NCBI RefSeq assembly: GCF_002860345.1 | Contig: NZ_NMYC01000002.1 | Coordinates: forward strand, 1 to 64,000 | Reading direction: 5' to 3' | Source of the DNA: Bifidobacterium anseris | GTDB lineage: Bacteria; Actinomycetota; Actinomycetes; Actinomycetales; Bifidobacteriaceae | DNA: 64,000 bases | Part shown: positions 43,141 to 52,222 of the stretch, piece by piece | Layout: every line of letters starts with the position of its first letter | Position numbering within the stretch: the first letter of the stretch is position 1 | Notes under the pieces: generated by a model | What the model was told of the DNA's origin: nothing | Databases searched by the model: none | The model's input: the letters and a program-made list of their open reading frames with translations, nothing else | Program-made: the position numbers and the translations under genes

Positions 43141-43509
43141 CATAGAGAGAAGAGAGAAGAAGGGTTCAGTTATGGGGTTCTTGGAAGGAACCTCGCCGGC
43201 GAGCTTGTGATCGCTGACATGTTTCATATAACCGCCCGTTGCTGAGTGCGACGCTACGATTTTCTGAAAATTCCCTGAAAACAGGTGCGGAACGGGAAAA
43301 TCGGCCGGCGGCGCGCATGTACGCAACCGATCTCAGCGTCGCCAAAACGGCACCATTCCAACGATTGCCCCACTTCCGCCAACGCCAACCCGCAGTTCCG
43401 TCCATCGCCGTGCCACCATCACACCGCCCTTCGCCTCCAGCAAAACCCGTTGCGTGCCTCCGCGCCGCATCCGTCCTGCAACCTGCCGCGTCCGCGGAAA
43501 TCCATCTCC
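43141..43509. other. Intergenic region with small hairpins, no gene
   Basis: After an AG-rich stretch come GGTTC-N7-GAACC (43176-43192) and the palindrome CTCGCCGGCGAG (about 43192-43203). A lower-GC patch near 43240-43290 contains two TGAAAA words. No frame here has a ribosome site or protein-like composition. Confidence 0.4.
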
Positions 43510-43668
43510 GCGAACGTAACCGACGCCAATCACACCCGGAACGTTCACAACCGCCCTCGCCCGCGAACGTCATCGATGCAGACCACACCCGGAACGTTCA
43601 CAACCGGCCATCCCCGTGAACATCACCGGCACGAACCGCACCGCAGACGTTCACAACCGGCCAGACGG
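43510..43668. repeat. 53-bp-period intergenic tandem repeat, locus 3
   Basis: Three units start at 43510, 43563 and 43616, exactly 53 bp apart. Heads are GCGAACGTAACCGACGC, GCGAACGTCATCGATGC and GTGAACATCACCGGC; each carries GACGTT or GAACGTT followed by CACAACCG about 30 nt in. The first unit is closely related to the array at 762-919. It lies between an exporter terminator and the metG terminator. Confidence 0.8.
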
Positions 43669-43689
43669 ACCCGCCCGACACATGGCGAA

Positions 43690-43721
43690 GGCCGGCGGAG
43701 ACAAGTTTGTTCCCGCCGGCC
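43690..43721 (-). terminator. Terminator of metG
   Basis: GGCCGGCGG (43690-43698) pairs with CCGCCGGCC (43713-43721), with an ACAA/TTGT pair in the loop. It lies 32 nt past the metG stop. Confidence 0.75.
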
Positions 43722-43752
43722 TCGTGGATCCGCTTGGATCCGCTGGTGTCGA

Positions 43753-45615
43753 CTATTCGGCGAGCTTCGCCTGCTCGGCGGCGAGGCGAGCCGCTTCGGC
43801 TTCGCGACGCGCGTTGAGCGCGGTCTCGAAGCGGGCGAGTTCCTCGTCGACGGCCTCGGTCGGGATCTTCGCGAAGATCGGCGTCGGCTTGGCAACCTTT
43901 GCGCCGACCTCGATCGGTTCGCTCTTCCACGGACGCAACGTCTCGCCGAGCACGTAGTCGCCGGTGATGATCGGGTAATGGAAGGCCGGGTTATCCAGAT
44001 CGGTGACCTCCTCGATGTGCGGCAGCGGCGAGAACGTGCCGGTGCCGCCAAGCGCCTCCCACACCTTCTGCGCCGAATGCGGCAGGAACGGCGCGAGCAG
44101 ATGGTTCGCGTCGAGCACCGCCTGCGCGGCCACATGGAGCACGGTGCCGAGACGGTCGGCATCGTCCTTGATCTTCCACGGTTCAGTCGCCGAGATGTAC
44201 TTGTTGATGTCGCCGACGAGACGCATCGCCTCGTTGAGCGCGTTCTTCTGATGATGCGTCTCAATGAGCGAGCCGACCGCGTCGAAGGCGGCCGCCGACT
44301 CGGCGAGCAGCGCGCGATCCTCGTCGGTCAGCTTGTCTTCAACGATTGGCGGCACCTCACCGAAGTTCTTCGCGATGAGGTTCGCGACACGGTTGACGAG
44401 GTTGCCCCACGACGCGGCGAGCTCCTCGTTGTTGTGGCGGACGAATTCGGACCACGTGAAGTCGGAATCGGAGTTCTCCGGGCCGGCGACCGAAATGTAA
44501 TAACGGACGGCGTCCACCGGATAACGTTCAAGGATGTCCTTCACATAGATGACGATGCCGCGCGACGAGCTGAACTTCTTGCCTTCCATCGTCATGAACT
44601 CGGAGGCCACGACCTGCTCGGGCAGGTTGAGCGGGCCGAGCTGTCCGGCTTCGCCACCTTTCGAGCCGCCGCCGTTATAGGCGATCATCTCGGAAGGCCA
44701 GATCTGCGAATGGAACGTGATGTTGTCCTTGCCCATGAAGTAGTAGCCGGGCGTCGACGGGTCGTTCCACCACTTGCGCCACGCCTCCGGGTCGCCGGAG
44801 CGACGCGCCCATTCGATCGACGCCGACAGATAGCCGATGACGGCGTCGAACCACACGTACAGACGCTTGTTCGGGTTGTCGACCCAGCCGGGGACCGGAA
44901 TCGGGATGCCCCAGTCGATGTCACGCGTGATCGCGCGCGGCTTGACTTCACGGAACAGGCCAATCGAGAAGTTGAGGACGTTCGTACGCCAGCCCTGACG
45001 CGTCTTGAGCCACGCGAGGTTCGCGTCGGCGAGCGCCGGCAGATCGAGGAAGTAGTGTTCGCTTTCCTGGAAGATCGGCGTTTCGCCGTTGATCTTCGAA
45101 ACCGGGTTGATCAGCTCGTCCGGGTCGAGTTCGTTGCCGCAGTTGTCGCACTGGTCGCCGCGCGCGCCCGGCGCATGGCAGATCGGGCATTCGCCCTCGA
45201 TGTAGCGGTCCGGCAGCGTGCGTCCGGTCGACGGCGAGATCGCGACCTTCTGCGTGCCCTTGTAGATGTATCCGTTCTTCAGGCACTGGCGGAACATCTC
45301 CTGCACGACGAGTTCATGGTTCTTCGTCGTCGTACGCGTGAACAGATCGTAGCTCAGGCCGAGATTGCACAGGTCGGAGGCGATGACGCGGTTGTAACGG
45401 TCGGCGAGTTCCTGCGGCGTGACGCCTTCCTTGTCCGCTTCGACGAGGATCGGCGTTCCGTGCTCATCGGTGCCGGAGACCATGAGCACGTCGTTGCCCT
45501 TCATGCGCTGGTAGCGCGCGTAGACGTCCGAAGGCACGCCGAAGCCCGCGACGTGACCGATATGACGGGGGCCGTTCGCATACGGCCAAGCGACATTCAC
45601 CATAATATGAGTCAT
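43753..45615 (-). CDS. metG: Methionyl-tRNA synthetase
   Basis: 620 aa. Class I synthetase that charges tRNA-Met. The HIGH motif is PRHIGHVAG near the N-terminus, a four-Cys zinc knuckle is [17 protein letters not shown], and the KMSKS-equivalent loop is KKFSSSRG; an alpha-helical anticodon-binding domain follows and ends in an Ala/Glu-rich tail. No C-terminal tRNA-binding EMAP-like domain is present. ATG 45615 is used because GATAAT lies 6 nt upstream (leaderless) and the protein there begins [15 protein letters not shown] as in relatives. Confidence 0.97.
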   Translation of the reverse strand: MTHIMVNVAWPYANGPRHIGHVAGFGVPSDVYARYQRMKGNDVLMVSGTDEHGTPILVEADKEGVTPQELADRYNRVIASDLCNLGLSYDLFTRTTTKNHELVVQEMFRQCLKNGYIYKGTQKVAISPSTGRTLPDRYIEGECPICHAPGARGDQCDNCGNELDPDELINPVSKINGETPIFQESEHYFLDLPALADANLAWLKTRQGWRTNVLNFSIGLFREVKPRAITRDIDWGIPIPVPGWVDNPNKRLYVWFDAVIGYLSASIEWARRSGDPEAWRKWWNDPSTPGYYFMGKDNITFHSQIWPSEMIAYNGGGSKGGEAGQLGPLNLPEQVVASEFMTMEGKKFSSSRGIVIYVKDILERYPVDAVRYYISVAGPENSDSDFTWSEFVRHNNEELAASWGNLVNRVANLIAKNFGEVPPIVEDKLTDEDRALLAESAAAFDAVGSLIETHHQKNALNEAMRLVGDINKYISATEPWKIKDDADRLGTVLHVAAQAVLDANHLLAPFLPHSAQKVWEALGGTGTFSPLPHIEEVTDLDNPAFHYPIITGDYVLGETLRPWKSEPIEVGAKVAKPTPIFAKIPTEAVDEELARFETALNARREAEAARLAAEQAKLAE

Positions 45616-45621
45616 GCGCCG

Positions 45622-45627
45622 ATTATC
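45622..45627 (-). promoter_or_regulatory. -10 box of a probable leaderless metG promoter
   Basis: GATAAT on the minus strand with 6 nt (CGGCGC) before the ATG. No ribosome site is visible. Confidence 0.4.
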
Positions 45628-45739
45628 CGGCAGCACGCGGACACCTTCGACGTATGCGACGCACGTCGCGAACACCGCATATCGACTCACCGTTCGAGCA
45701 TCGTCGACGCCGTGTTCAGCTGATTGATTATCAACCTGT

Positions 45740-45839
45740 TGTGGATGACGTGTGGATGGCGCGCACGCACTATCCACACGTCATGTTCCTTCCACATTTT
45801 CATCCACAGATGGTGGGCGGAATACGCCGATTATCCACA
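45740..45839. promoter_or_regulatory. DnaA-box cluster between metG and the AbiEi-like gene
   Basis: Within 100 bp are TGTGGATGA (45740), TGTGGATGG (45751), CTATCCACA (45770), TCATCCACA (45800) and a perfect TTATCCACA (45831-45839). Four are within one base of the consensus in this GC-rich genome. There is no dnaA, dnaN or rpmH nearby. The rest of the 45616-46097 gap holds nothing else I can identify. Confidence 0.6.
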
Positions 45840-46097
45840 TATGCACATCGGATGACTTTTGACTTGCGCGGCCACGGGCACCGCCCATACGCTCGTGCCA
45901 CGCGTCACGACGCATCCGCGGTGCCGACGGCGCACGCATGGCATGTCCGGTCATCATACGACGGCAACCGATGCCACGGGCTACGTCACCCGACCGGACA
46001 TGCCACGCACCTACCCATCGCCGCGCCGACGACGGCCCAGCGAGTACAACCAAACAACGACAGCAACAACCATCAATGGCGAGAGGAGGCATAATCG

Positions 46098-46952
46098 ATG
46101 GGCATTCATGACCGACATACCGAGGCCTACCAACCGATGCTGCCGCTATGGCAGCCGGCAGAGTACGACCTACAGCCCGACCCGACGCGCGACGACAGAC
46201 GACAGCCGCCGCGCATCGATCTGCGCAAGGCGGACTGCTTCACCTATGAGTCGGCGAGCGTCGATGGCCTCTTCCCGATCCACGACGCCAACGGCCACGC
46301 TGACCATACCGCCCACAGCGCGACCCATCCACCACACGACACCGCCGCGTCTGACGCCGCCACGCCCGACAACCAATACTCTCCCGACAATCCGAGCGGC
46401 CAAACGGTCCTCTACACCTATGACAACCTTCCCGGCCCTTTCGCGATGCGCACGCTCGTGCGTGCCGGCGCGCTCGTCGCGCTCGACGAAAGCCACGCCT
46501 ACCGCAGCGCCGACGGCGAAACCTTGTACGGCCGCGCCGCGATCGTCGCGGCGATGCTACCGAATCCGCAGCTCGTCGCCTGCGGCCGCGCGGCGGCGTG
46601 GGTGTGGCTCGGCGGCGAATTCCCGAGCGCCGTCGACGTCCTGTCGACGACGCATTACCGCGCGCCGCTCATGGGGCGCCCGATCAACGTGCGCGAGCGC
46701 CGCGTCCCGCCGAAACAGACGCAGGTCGTCGGCCCGCTGACGATCACGACGCCCGAACGCACCGTCTGTGACCTGGCGATGTGCCCGCCGGAGGACATCT
46801 ACGAGCAGTCACTCGACGAGCTGATCCTGCAGCTGCTGCGTCATTTCAGCATCGACATCGAGGATTGCCTGCTCATCCTCGAAGGCTGCGCCTACCTGCA
46901 CTCGGCGCAGCGGGCGCGCGAAGTGATTGCCGATTTCGCCTGCATCGCCTGA
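46098..46952 (+). CDS. AbiEi-antitoxin-like protein without visible partner
   Basis: 284 aa. The N-terminal ~110 residues are polar and low in conservation. From MRTLVRAGALVALDESHAYR on, the pattern matches the AbiEi-type family: a winged-helix-like start, RAAIVAAMLPNPQLVACGRAAAWVWLGG, a beta-rich section with GRPINVRERRVPP, and the closing ITTPERTVCDLAM. No AbiEii nucleotidyltransferase toxin gene lies next to it, so it is an orphan, as often seen in actinobacteria; it may simply be a DNA-binding regulator. GAGGAGG about 8 nt upstream sets the start. Confidence 0.65.
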   Translation: MGIHDRHTEAYQPMLPLWQPAEYDLQPDPTRDDRRQPPRIDLRKADCFTYESASVDGLFPIHDANGHADHTAHSATHPPHDTAASDAATPDNQYSPDNPSGQTVLYTYDNLPGPFAMRTLVRAGALVALDESHAYRSADGETLYGRAAIVAAMLPNPQLVACGRAAAWVWLGGEFPSAVDVLSTTHYRAPLMGRPINVRERRVPPKQTQVVGPLTITTPERTVCDLAMCPPEDIYEQSLDELILQLLRHFSIDIEDCLLILEGCAYLHSAQRAREVIADFACIA

Positions 46953-47096
46953 CCGACGCCCACCACCGACGCCTGCCAACCCACCACTACCGACACGACA
47001 ACCACTGCAACCGCTGCCGACACGACCGCCACCAACCTTGTTCGACACCGCCGCCTACAGTTACCGAATTATCCTTGACCATCGGGGGAACGTTCC

Positions 47097-47441
47097 ATGT
47101 CTTTGCTTCATCGCCGCGGGTGCGCGAAACGCGCGCTTTCCGTCCAGCGCCGCCTCGAATCGATGCGAACCGAGGAATGCGCCGTGAGCGAACAGTGTGC
47201 CGAGCCGCTGACGCCACCTGCACCGCCGGTGCGCCTGACGCCGACCGTCGCAAGCGACCCGGACACGCCGCTCGAAATCCTGTGGCACATCGCGCGCCAC
47301 GCGCCGCGGCTGCGCAAATGGGTCATCGTCAACCGTTCCGCCGACGCGAACCTGCTCGAATACATCTCACAGCAGGGCGGCCCCGGCGTGCGCGAGACGC
47401 TGCAGATGCTGTTCGATTCCGTCGAGCGTTCGCGCGCTTGA
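47097..47441 (+). CDS. Small variant leucine-rich-repeat protein
   Basis: 114 aa. The C-terminal half (LTPTVASDPDTPLEILWHIARHAPRLRKWVI in pieces, then NRSADANLLEYISQQGGPGVRETLQMLF) matches the bifidobacterial variant leucine-rich-repeat motif: short helical repeats around DP-TP-E-L and NP/NR-A---LL. The N-terminal 45 residues are basic and variable. It is probably a protein-binding module; role unknown. GGGGGAACG lies upstream of ATG 47097, and ATG 47163 is an alternative. A region of short CCGACRRTTC direct repeats follows the stop (47481-47555). Confidence 0.7.
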   Translation: MSLLHRRGCAKRALSVQRRLESMRTEECAVSEQCAEPLTPPAPPVRLTPTVASDPDTPLEILWHIARHAPRLRKWVIVNRSADANLLEYISQQGGPGVRETLQMLFDSVERSRA

Positions 47442-47546
47442 GTTTCCGCCGCGCACGCGGCAGTTCAACCTTCCCTCCGCCCGACGATTCCCACCATCCG
47501 ACGATTCCGTCCCGCCGCGCCCGACGGTTCAGCCGCGCCCGACAGT

Positions 47547-48554
47547 TCAGCCACGCGTAGCGAGCACGGCCGCATACACCTGTTTCTTGTTCGCAAGCGC
47601 ACCGTCCGCGCCCGGATGTTCGGCGACGACCTTCGCGATCGCGTCCTTGATGCGCACGTCGTGTTCCTGCGCATAGCGTGTCGCGAGCGCGGCGAGCGCC
47701 TCGACGTCCAGAGTCTCGGCGGCCTGCCCTTCGCCCTCGGCCGCACCGCCGATGACAAGCACCATCTCGCCGCGCGGCGGATCAGTTTCGACGCTGTGCC
47801 TGATTTCGCCGATCGTGCCGCGGCGGATCTGTTCGTAGTCCTTCGTCAGCTCGCGGCATAGCGCCATCGGGCGTTCGGGGCCGAACACCTCCTCAAGGTC
47901 GGCCATCGCGTCGACGATGCGATGCAGCGTCTCATAGAACACGATCGTGCGGCGTTCGCCTTTGAGTGCGCGCAGATGCTGCACGCGTTCGGCGTGTTTG
48001 CGCGGCAGGAAGCCTTCGTAACAGAAACGGTCGGTCGGCAGTCCGGACAACGCGAGCGCGTCGAGCACGGCGGACGGCCCGGGCGCGCACGTCACCGGCA
48101 GCCCGCGTTCGATCGCGCGGCGCACGATCGCCAGTCCCGGATCGTTGATCGTCGGCATGCCCGCGTCGGAGACAACGAGCACCGTCGCGCCGGCGGCCGC
48201 CTCGTCGAGCAGTCCGTCGGCTTTGCCGCGCTCGTTGTGGTCGTGATTGGCGACAACGCGTCCCGACACGTGCACGCCGAGGCGATTCGCGAGCGCGTAC
48301 AGCCGTCGCGTGTCCTCGGCGGCGACGATGTCGGCGCGTTCGAGCAGCGCAACGAGACGCGCCGACGCGTCCGCCGTATTGCCGATCGGCGTCGCTGCGA
48401 GCACGACCGTTCCACGTGGAACATTGACGTCGAGCGACGTACCGCCGAGCTCGACATCGACGTCCGAACCGCCGTCCTCCGCGAACCCGCCGCGCGTATC
48501 GTCATTGATTGTTTCGTCGCCGATCATTTCATCATCGATCCTGTGTGCCGTCAT
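47547..48554 (-). CDS. rsmI: 16S rRNA (cytidine-1402-2'-O)-methyltransferase
   Basis: 335 aa. SAM-dependent tetrapyrrole-methylase fold. Marks are VLAATPIGNTADASARLV, VAAEDTRRLYAL, NHDHNERGKAD, VVSDAGMPTINDPG and FYETLHRIVDAM, all typical of RsmI, which 2'-O-methylates C1402 in the ribosomal P site. An N-terminal ~45-residue acidic extension precedes the domain. It is divergent from the mannosyltransferase gene (120-bp gap), the same pairing seen in mycobacteria. The start at 48554 is uncertain; ATG 48527 is possible. Confidence 0.95.
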   Translation of the reverse strand: MTAHRIDDEMIGDETINDDTRGGFAEDGGSDVDVELGGTSLDVNVPRGTVVLAATPIGNTADASARLVALLERADIVAAEDTRRLYALANRLGVHVSGRVVANHDHNERGKADGLLDEAAAGATVLVVSDAGMPTINDPGLAIVRRAIERGLPVTCAPGPSAVLDALALSGLPTDRFCYEGFLPRKHAERVQHLRALKGERRTIVFYETLHRIVDAMADLEEVFGPERPMALCRELTKDYEQIRRGTIGEIRHSVETDPPRGEMVLVIGGAAEGEGQAAETLDVEALAALATRYAQEHDVRIKDAIAKVVAEHPGADGALANKKQVYAAVLATRG

Positions 48555-48674
48555 GCCTTCAGTATGCCGCGCGCGTCCCCCAAAACGTCACCGCCCCAAG
48601 AACCCCACCCCGCCATACACGACCTCCGGTAGCGTGGGACACGCGCGCCGAACGAAGGCACGGTCGACGCCACG

Positions 48675-50348
48675 ATGTCCGGAGGTTTGATATTGTCCAT
48701 TGCCAGATCCTTCGCCAACGTCATGCATGCGGCCACGCGCCCGCGGCACGGCCGCCGCGCGCACGACACCGCCAACGACGGCGCACACACAACAACCACC
48801 GCAACCACCGCAGCCACTACCGCGCCCACTCCGCCGCTGTCCGCCCCCGTCTCGTGGGGTCTGACGCTCATCGTTGCATTCTTCGGCGCGCTGCTGCGCA
48901 TCGTGCGTTTGGGAGAGCCGCGCGCCGTCGTCTTCGACGAGACCTATTACGTCAAGGACGCGTGGACGATGCTCAACACCGGCGAGCCGCGCGACTGGCC
49001 GGACAGCGTCGTCTACGACGGCGCGAGCGTGAGCCCGAACATCCCCTTCGCGCACGGCGACGTCGGCGGCTGGTTGAGCTCGGCCGAATACGTCGTGCAC
49101 CCGCCCTTCGGCAAGTGGCTCATAGCGTTGGGGCTCAAACTGTGCGGCGGCGCGCAGCACGTCTACGCGTGGCGCATCGCGACTGCGCTCGCCGGTGTCG
49201 CGGCGATCGTCATCCTGATTCGCCTGACCTTGCGTCTGTGGCGCAACATGCCGATCGCGCTCGTCGCCGGCTATCTGATGGCGATCGACGGCGTCGGCAT
49301 TGTGCTGAGCCGCACCGGCCTGCTCGACAACTTCATCATGGTGCTCGCGCTCGGCGCGTTCATGCTGCTCGTCATGCACCGCGATTGGTCGCGCCGGCGT
49401 TTGTTCGCCGCGCACGAAGCCGACCCGGATGGCCGTCCGCCGCAGATCGCGTTCTCGTGGTACCGCGTCGGCGCGGCCATCCTGCTCGGCTTGACGACTG
49501 GCGTCAAATGGTCGGGCACCTATTTCTTCGCCGTCTTCTGCGTCATCAGCGTGCTGTGGGATGCGTGGCTGTACCATCAGGCCGGCTACCGGCACTGGTT
49601 CCTCAATGCCGGCCTCGGCTCCGGGCTGCTCGCCGCGCTGGTCATGATTCCGCTGTACGCGCTGAGCTATCTGGCGACGTGGATCGGCTGGTTCATCCAT
49701 CCCGATTCCTACATGCATGACTGGGCGTTGTCCCATCCCGGCCAGGGCGTCCAGTGGCTGCCGCCGACGGCGCGCTCGTTCGTCGAGTACCACCGGCAGA
49801 TGTGGCAATTCCATACGACGCTCGACGCGCCGCACGACTACAAGGCGAATCCGCTGACGTGGCCGTTGCAGATCCGTCCGACGAGTTTCTACTGGCAGAA
49901 GCTCGGCGACCATCCGGGCCTGTGTTCGCTCGCACCAAAGAGCGAATGCGTCGCCGCCGTGACGTCGTTGGGCAATCCGGTCATCTGGTGGCTCGGCTCG
50001 CTGTGTACGCTCGTGGCGATCGGCATCGCGATCGCCAAACGCGGCGACTGGCGCATCTGGGCGGTCCTCGCCGGTTTCTTCGCCGGCTGGCTGCCGTGGG
50101 CGCAGTATCTGCATCGCACGACCTTCACGTTCTATTCAATCGTGCTGCTGCCGTGGATCATCCTCGCGATCTGCTATGTGCTCGACTGGATCCGCACGAC
50201 CTGCTCGCCGACATTGTGGCGCGCGACGCTCACCGCCGTGCTCGCCGTGACGACGCTCGTCTCGATCTTCTTCTACCCGATCTGGACGGCGATGCCGGTG
50301 CCGTATGAGTTCTGGCTGAGCCATATGTGGTTCGATTCGTGGATCTGA
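48675..50348 (+). CDS. pmt: Protein O-mannosyltransferase (GT39, Pmt)
   Basis: 557 aa, multi-pass membrane enzyme. It has the GT39 motif VVFDETYYVKDAW in the first outer loop (catalytic Asp-Glu), VHPPFGKWLI, LSRTGLLDNFIM and a TGVKWSGTYF helix. It moves mannose from polyprenyl-phosphate mannose onto secreted proteins. In this window the secreted SLH-like-repeat proteins with Ser/Thr/Ala-rich linkers are plausible targets. A GGAGG box sits inside the first codons, 8 nt before TTG 48693, so translation may begin there rather than at ATG 48675. Confidence 0.92.
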   Translation: MSGGLILSIARSFANVMHAATRPRHGRRAHDTANDGAHTTTTATTAATTAPTPPLSAPVSWGLTLIVAFFGALLRIVRLGEPRAVVFDETYYVKDAWTMLNTGEPRDWPDSVVYDGASVSPNIPFAHGDVGGWLSSAEYVVHPPFGKWLIALGLKLCGGAQHVYAWRIATALAGVAAIVILIRLTLRLWRNMPIALVAGYLMAIDGVGIVLSRTGLLDNFIMVLALGAFMLLVMHRDWSRRRLFAAHEADPDGRPPQIAFSWYRVGAAILLGLTTGVKWSGTYFFAVFCVISVLWDAWLYHQAGYRHWFLNAGLGSGLLAALVMIPLYALSYLATWIGWFIHPDSYMHDWALSHPGQGVQWLPPTARSFVEYHRQMWQFHTTLDAPHDYKANPLTWPLQIRPTSFYWQKLGDHPGLCSLAPKSECVAAVTSLGNPVIWWLGSLCTLVAIGIAIAKRGDWRIWAVLAGFFAGWLPWAQYLHRTTFTFYSIVLLPWIILAICYVLDWIRTTCSPTLWRATLTAVLAVTTLVSIFFYPIWTAMPVPYEFWLSHMWFDSWI

Positions 50349-50458
50349 CGGCTGGCGTCGCTCCGCCGGCGAAGATATTTCGACGACCGAACTAATATGG
50401 GTCGCGAACGATTCATTTTCCGTGCCGGCGACGTCGCCGACCCGAACCAAGGAGTGTC

Positions 50459-51280
50459 ATGCAGTATTTCGAGACGACGATCAGCGGCATCGACGGCACC
50501 GACGCGCGTTTCGCCGGCTACATCCCCGACAATTATCCCGACATCGATCTCGAGCGTCGCCGTCCGGCCGTCCTTGTGCTGCCCGGCGGCGGCTACGAGA
50601 TGACGACCGGCCGCGAGGGCGAGCCGATCGCGCTGCGTTTCCTCGCGCACGGCTGCGACGCGTTCGTCCTGCACTACTCGTGCAAACCTTCCGTCTACCC
50701 GACCGCCGTGCTCGAGGTGGCCGAGGCGGTGCGGCAGATGCACGAGCACGCCGACGAATGGCATATCGATACGTCGCACATCGCCGTCATCGGATTCTCT
50801 GCCGGAGGCCATCTCGCCGCCGATTTCACCACGAGCGCGTCCGACGACGTGCTGCTCGCCCACGGTTACGACCCGGATATGCTGCGTCCGGCCGCGATGA
50901 TGCTGTCCTATCCGGTGATCACCTCCGGCGAGTTCCGCCATGACGGCAGCTTCCGCGCATTGCTCGGCGAACGCTACCCCGATCCCGAACTGATGCGTGA
51001 AGTGTCGATCGAGGAGCATATCGATGCGAAGACGCCGCCGGTCTTCGTCTGGCACACGGTGCCCGACGACTGCGTGCCGGTCGAGAACACGCTGCGGCTC
51101 ATCGCCGCCTGCAAGGCCGCCGGCGTCCCGGTCGAGGCGCATCTGTTCCCGACCGGCGGCCATGGTCTGTCGCTCGCGACGGCCGAGACCGCCTGGGGCG
51201 GCACCGACGGCATCGAACCGGGCGTCGACGTCTGGATGTCCCTCGCACTCGCGTGGCTCGACCGTGTTTTCGCCCGCTGA
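50459..51280 (+). CDS. Alpha/beta-hydrolase, acetylxylan-esterase-like
   Basis: 273 aa. It has the BD-FAE/acetylesterase pattern: oxyanion motif LPGGGYEMTTGREGEP, nucleophile elbow GFSAGGHLAADF, acid Asp in VPDDCVPVENT and His in GGHGLSLA. No signal peptide, so it works in the cytosol on imported sugars. It fits removal of acetyl groups from hemicellulose oligosaccharides before the downstream glycosidases act. AAGGAGTGTC precedes ATG 50459. It lies at the head of the glycan-utilisation region. Confidence 0.87.
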   Translation: MQYFETTISGIDGTDARFAGYIPDNYPDIDLERRRPAVLVLPGGGYEMTTGREGEPIALRFLAHGCDAFVLHYSCKPSVYPTAVLEVAEAVRQMHEHADEWHIDTSHIAVIGFSAGGHLAADFTTSASDDVLLAHGYDPDMLRPAAMMLSYPVITSGEFRHDGSFRALLGERYPDPELMREVSIEEHIDAKTPPVFVWHTVPDDCVPVENTLRLIAACKAAGVPVEAHLFPTGGHGLSLATAETAWGGTDGIEPGVDVWMSLALAWLDRVFAR

Positions 51281-51403
51281 GCCCGCTGTCCCCGCCCGCG
51301 CTACACTTCTATGCACAGATAATCCACAACTCCGTCGGCCGCAAACCGCGACGCCGATCCTCCATCCCCGTATCGTCGGCGTCGTGCGCCGAGCAAAGGA
51401 CCT

Positions 51404-52210
51404 ATGATGACAGTCGCCGCATGGCAGCAGATCCTCGACCAGCATGGCGTGTCCCATGAGCCGCGCAAGTCGCTGCTCGCCTCCCATGAGGTCACGGTGC
51501 GCGACACAACCTCGGGCAAACGCTTCGTCAAACGCAAGCGCATGAGTCAGGAGGAGCGGCATCTGCAGATCCTGCGCGCCGCGTCGAAGACAATCGCCGT
51601 CAAAGGCTACTGGGGCATGTCGCTGCAGGACATTTCAGACGAGATCGGCATCAGCGAGGCCGCGCTCTACCATTACATCGATTCCAAAGAGGATCTGCTG
51701 CGCATGGTCCTGTCGGAAGGCTACGACACGACCGAATCGAACGAGTTCGCCGCGTTGAGCGCGTCGGCGGTCGACGGCGACGGCCACCGCATCTACTGCT
51801 ATCCGCGTTACTGCCTGAACACCGTGCTGTACAACATGCAGCGTCCGGAGATGATTCAGCTGTTCTGCGTGCTCAGCGGCGAGGCGCTCAACCCCGACCA
51901 TCCGGCTCACCGTTTCTTCACCGGCCGCCATATGCGGCTGTGGGAGATGGTCGGTTCGATGAATTGGCTGCTGCCGCGCGGCATGACCGAGGAACGTTTC
52001 TTCGATCTGTTCACGCTCGCGCAGTCGGCGATGGACGGCCTGCAGCAGCGTTGGCTCGCCGACGAATCAATCGATCTGCTCGAAGAGTGGGTGCGCTTCA
52101 GCGACGTCATCTTCCCGCGTGCGCTGTGGGAGGGCTGCATGGACCCGTCGGAGCTCGACGCGCACGACACGCGCTGCCTGCTGCCGTACACGCTACAGGA
52201 GCTCGGCTGA
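51404..52210 (+). CDS. TetR-family transcriptional regulator
   Basis: 268 aa. The DNA-binding domain is at about residues 48-95 (LQILRAASKTIAVKGYWGMS, ISEAALYHYIDSKEDLL), with a ~170-residue helical ligand domain. The N-terminal ~45 residues before the helix-turn-helix (AAWQQILDQHGVS) form an extra piece. It lies between an esterase and a sugar-kinase-like gene, so it may control this locus. AAAGGA precedes tandem ATGs at 51404/51407. Two DnaA-box-like sites (CTATGCACA near 51309 and TAATCCACA at 51320-51328) occur upstream. Confidence 0.9.
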   Translation: MMTVAAWQQILDQHGVSHEPRKSLLASHEVTVRDTTSGKRFVKRKRMSQEERHLQILRAASKTIAVKGYWGMSLQDISDEIGISEAALYHYIDSKEDLLRMVLSEGYDTTESNEFAALSASAVDGDGHRIYCYPRYCLNTVLYNMQRPEMIQLFCVLSGEALNPDHPAHRFFTGRHMRLWEMVGSMNWLLPRGMTEERFFDLFTLAQSAMDGLQQRWLADESIDLLEEWVRFSDVIFPRALWEGCMDPSELDAHDTRCLLPYTLQELG

Positions 52211-52222
52211 GCGACCTTCCGC

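Noticed and set aside
43285-45723. An 812-codon plus-strand frame opposite metG
   Set aside because: It is the Arg/Val/Asp-rich shadow of metG in high-GC DNA extended through the 53-bp repeat array; metG has all synthetase motifs.
45740-45839. Chromosomal origin of replication
   Set aside because: DnaA boxes are present, but there is no dnaA, dnaN, rpmH or gyrase gene and no AT-rich unwinding region; the metG/rsmI context is not origin-like.
46098-46952. Complete AbiE toxin-antitoxin system
   Set aside because: Only an AbiEi-like protein is present; the next gene is a small variant leucine-rich-repeat protein, not an AbiEii nucleotidyltransferase.
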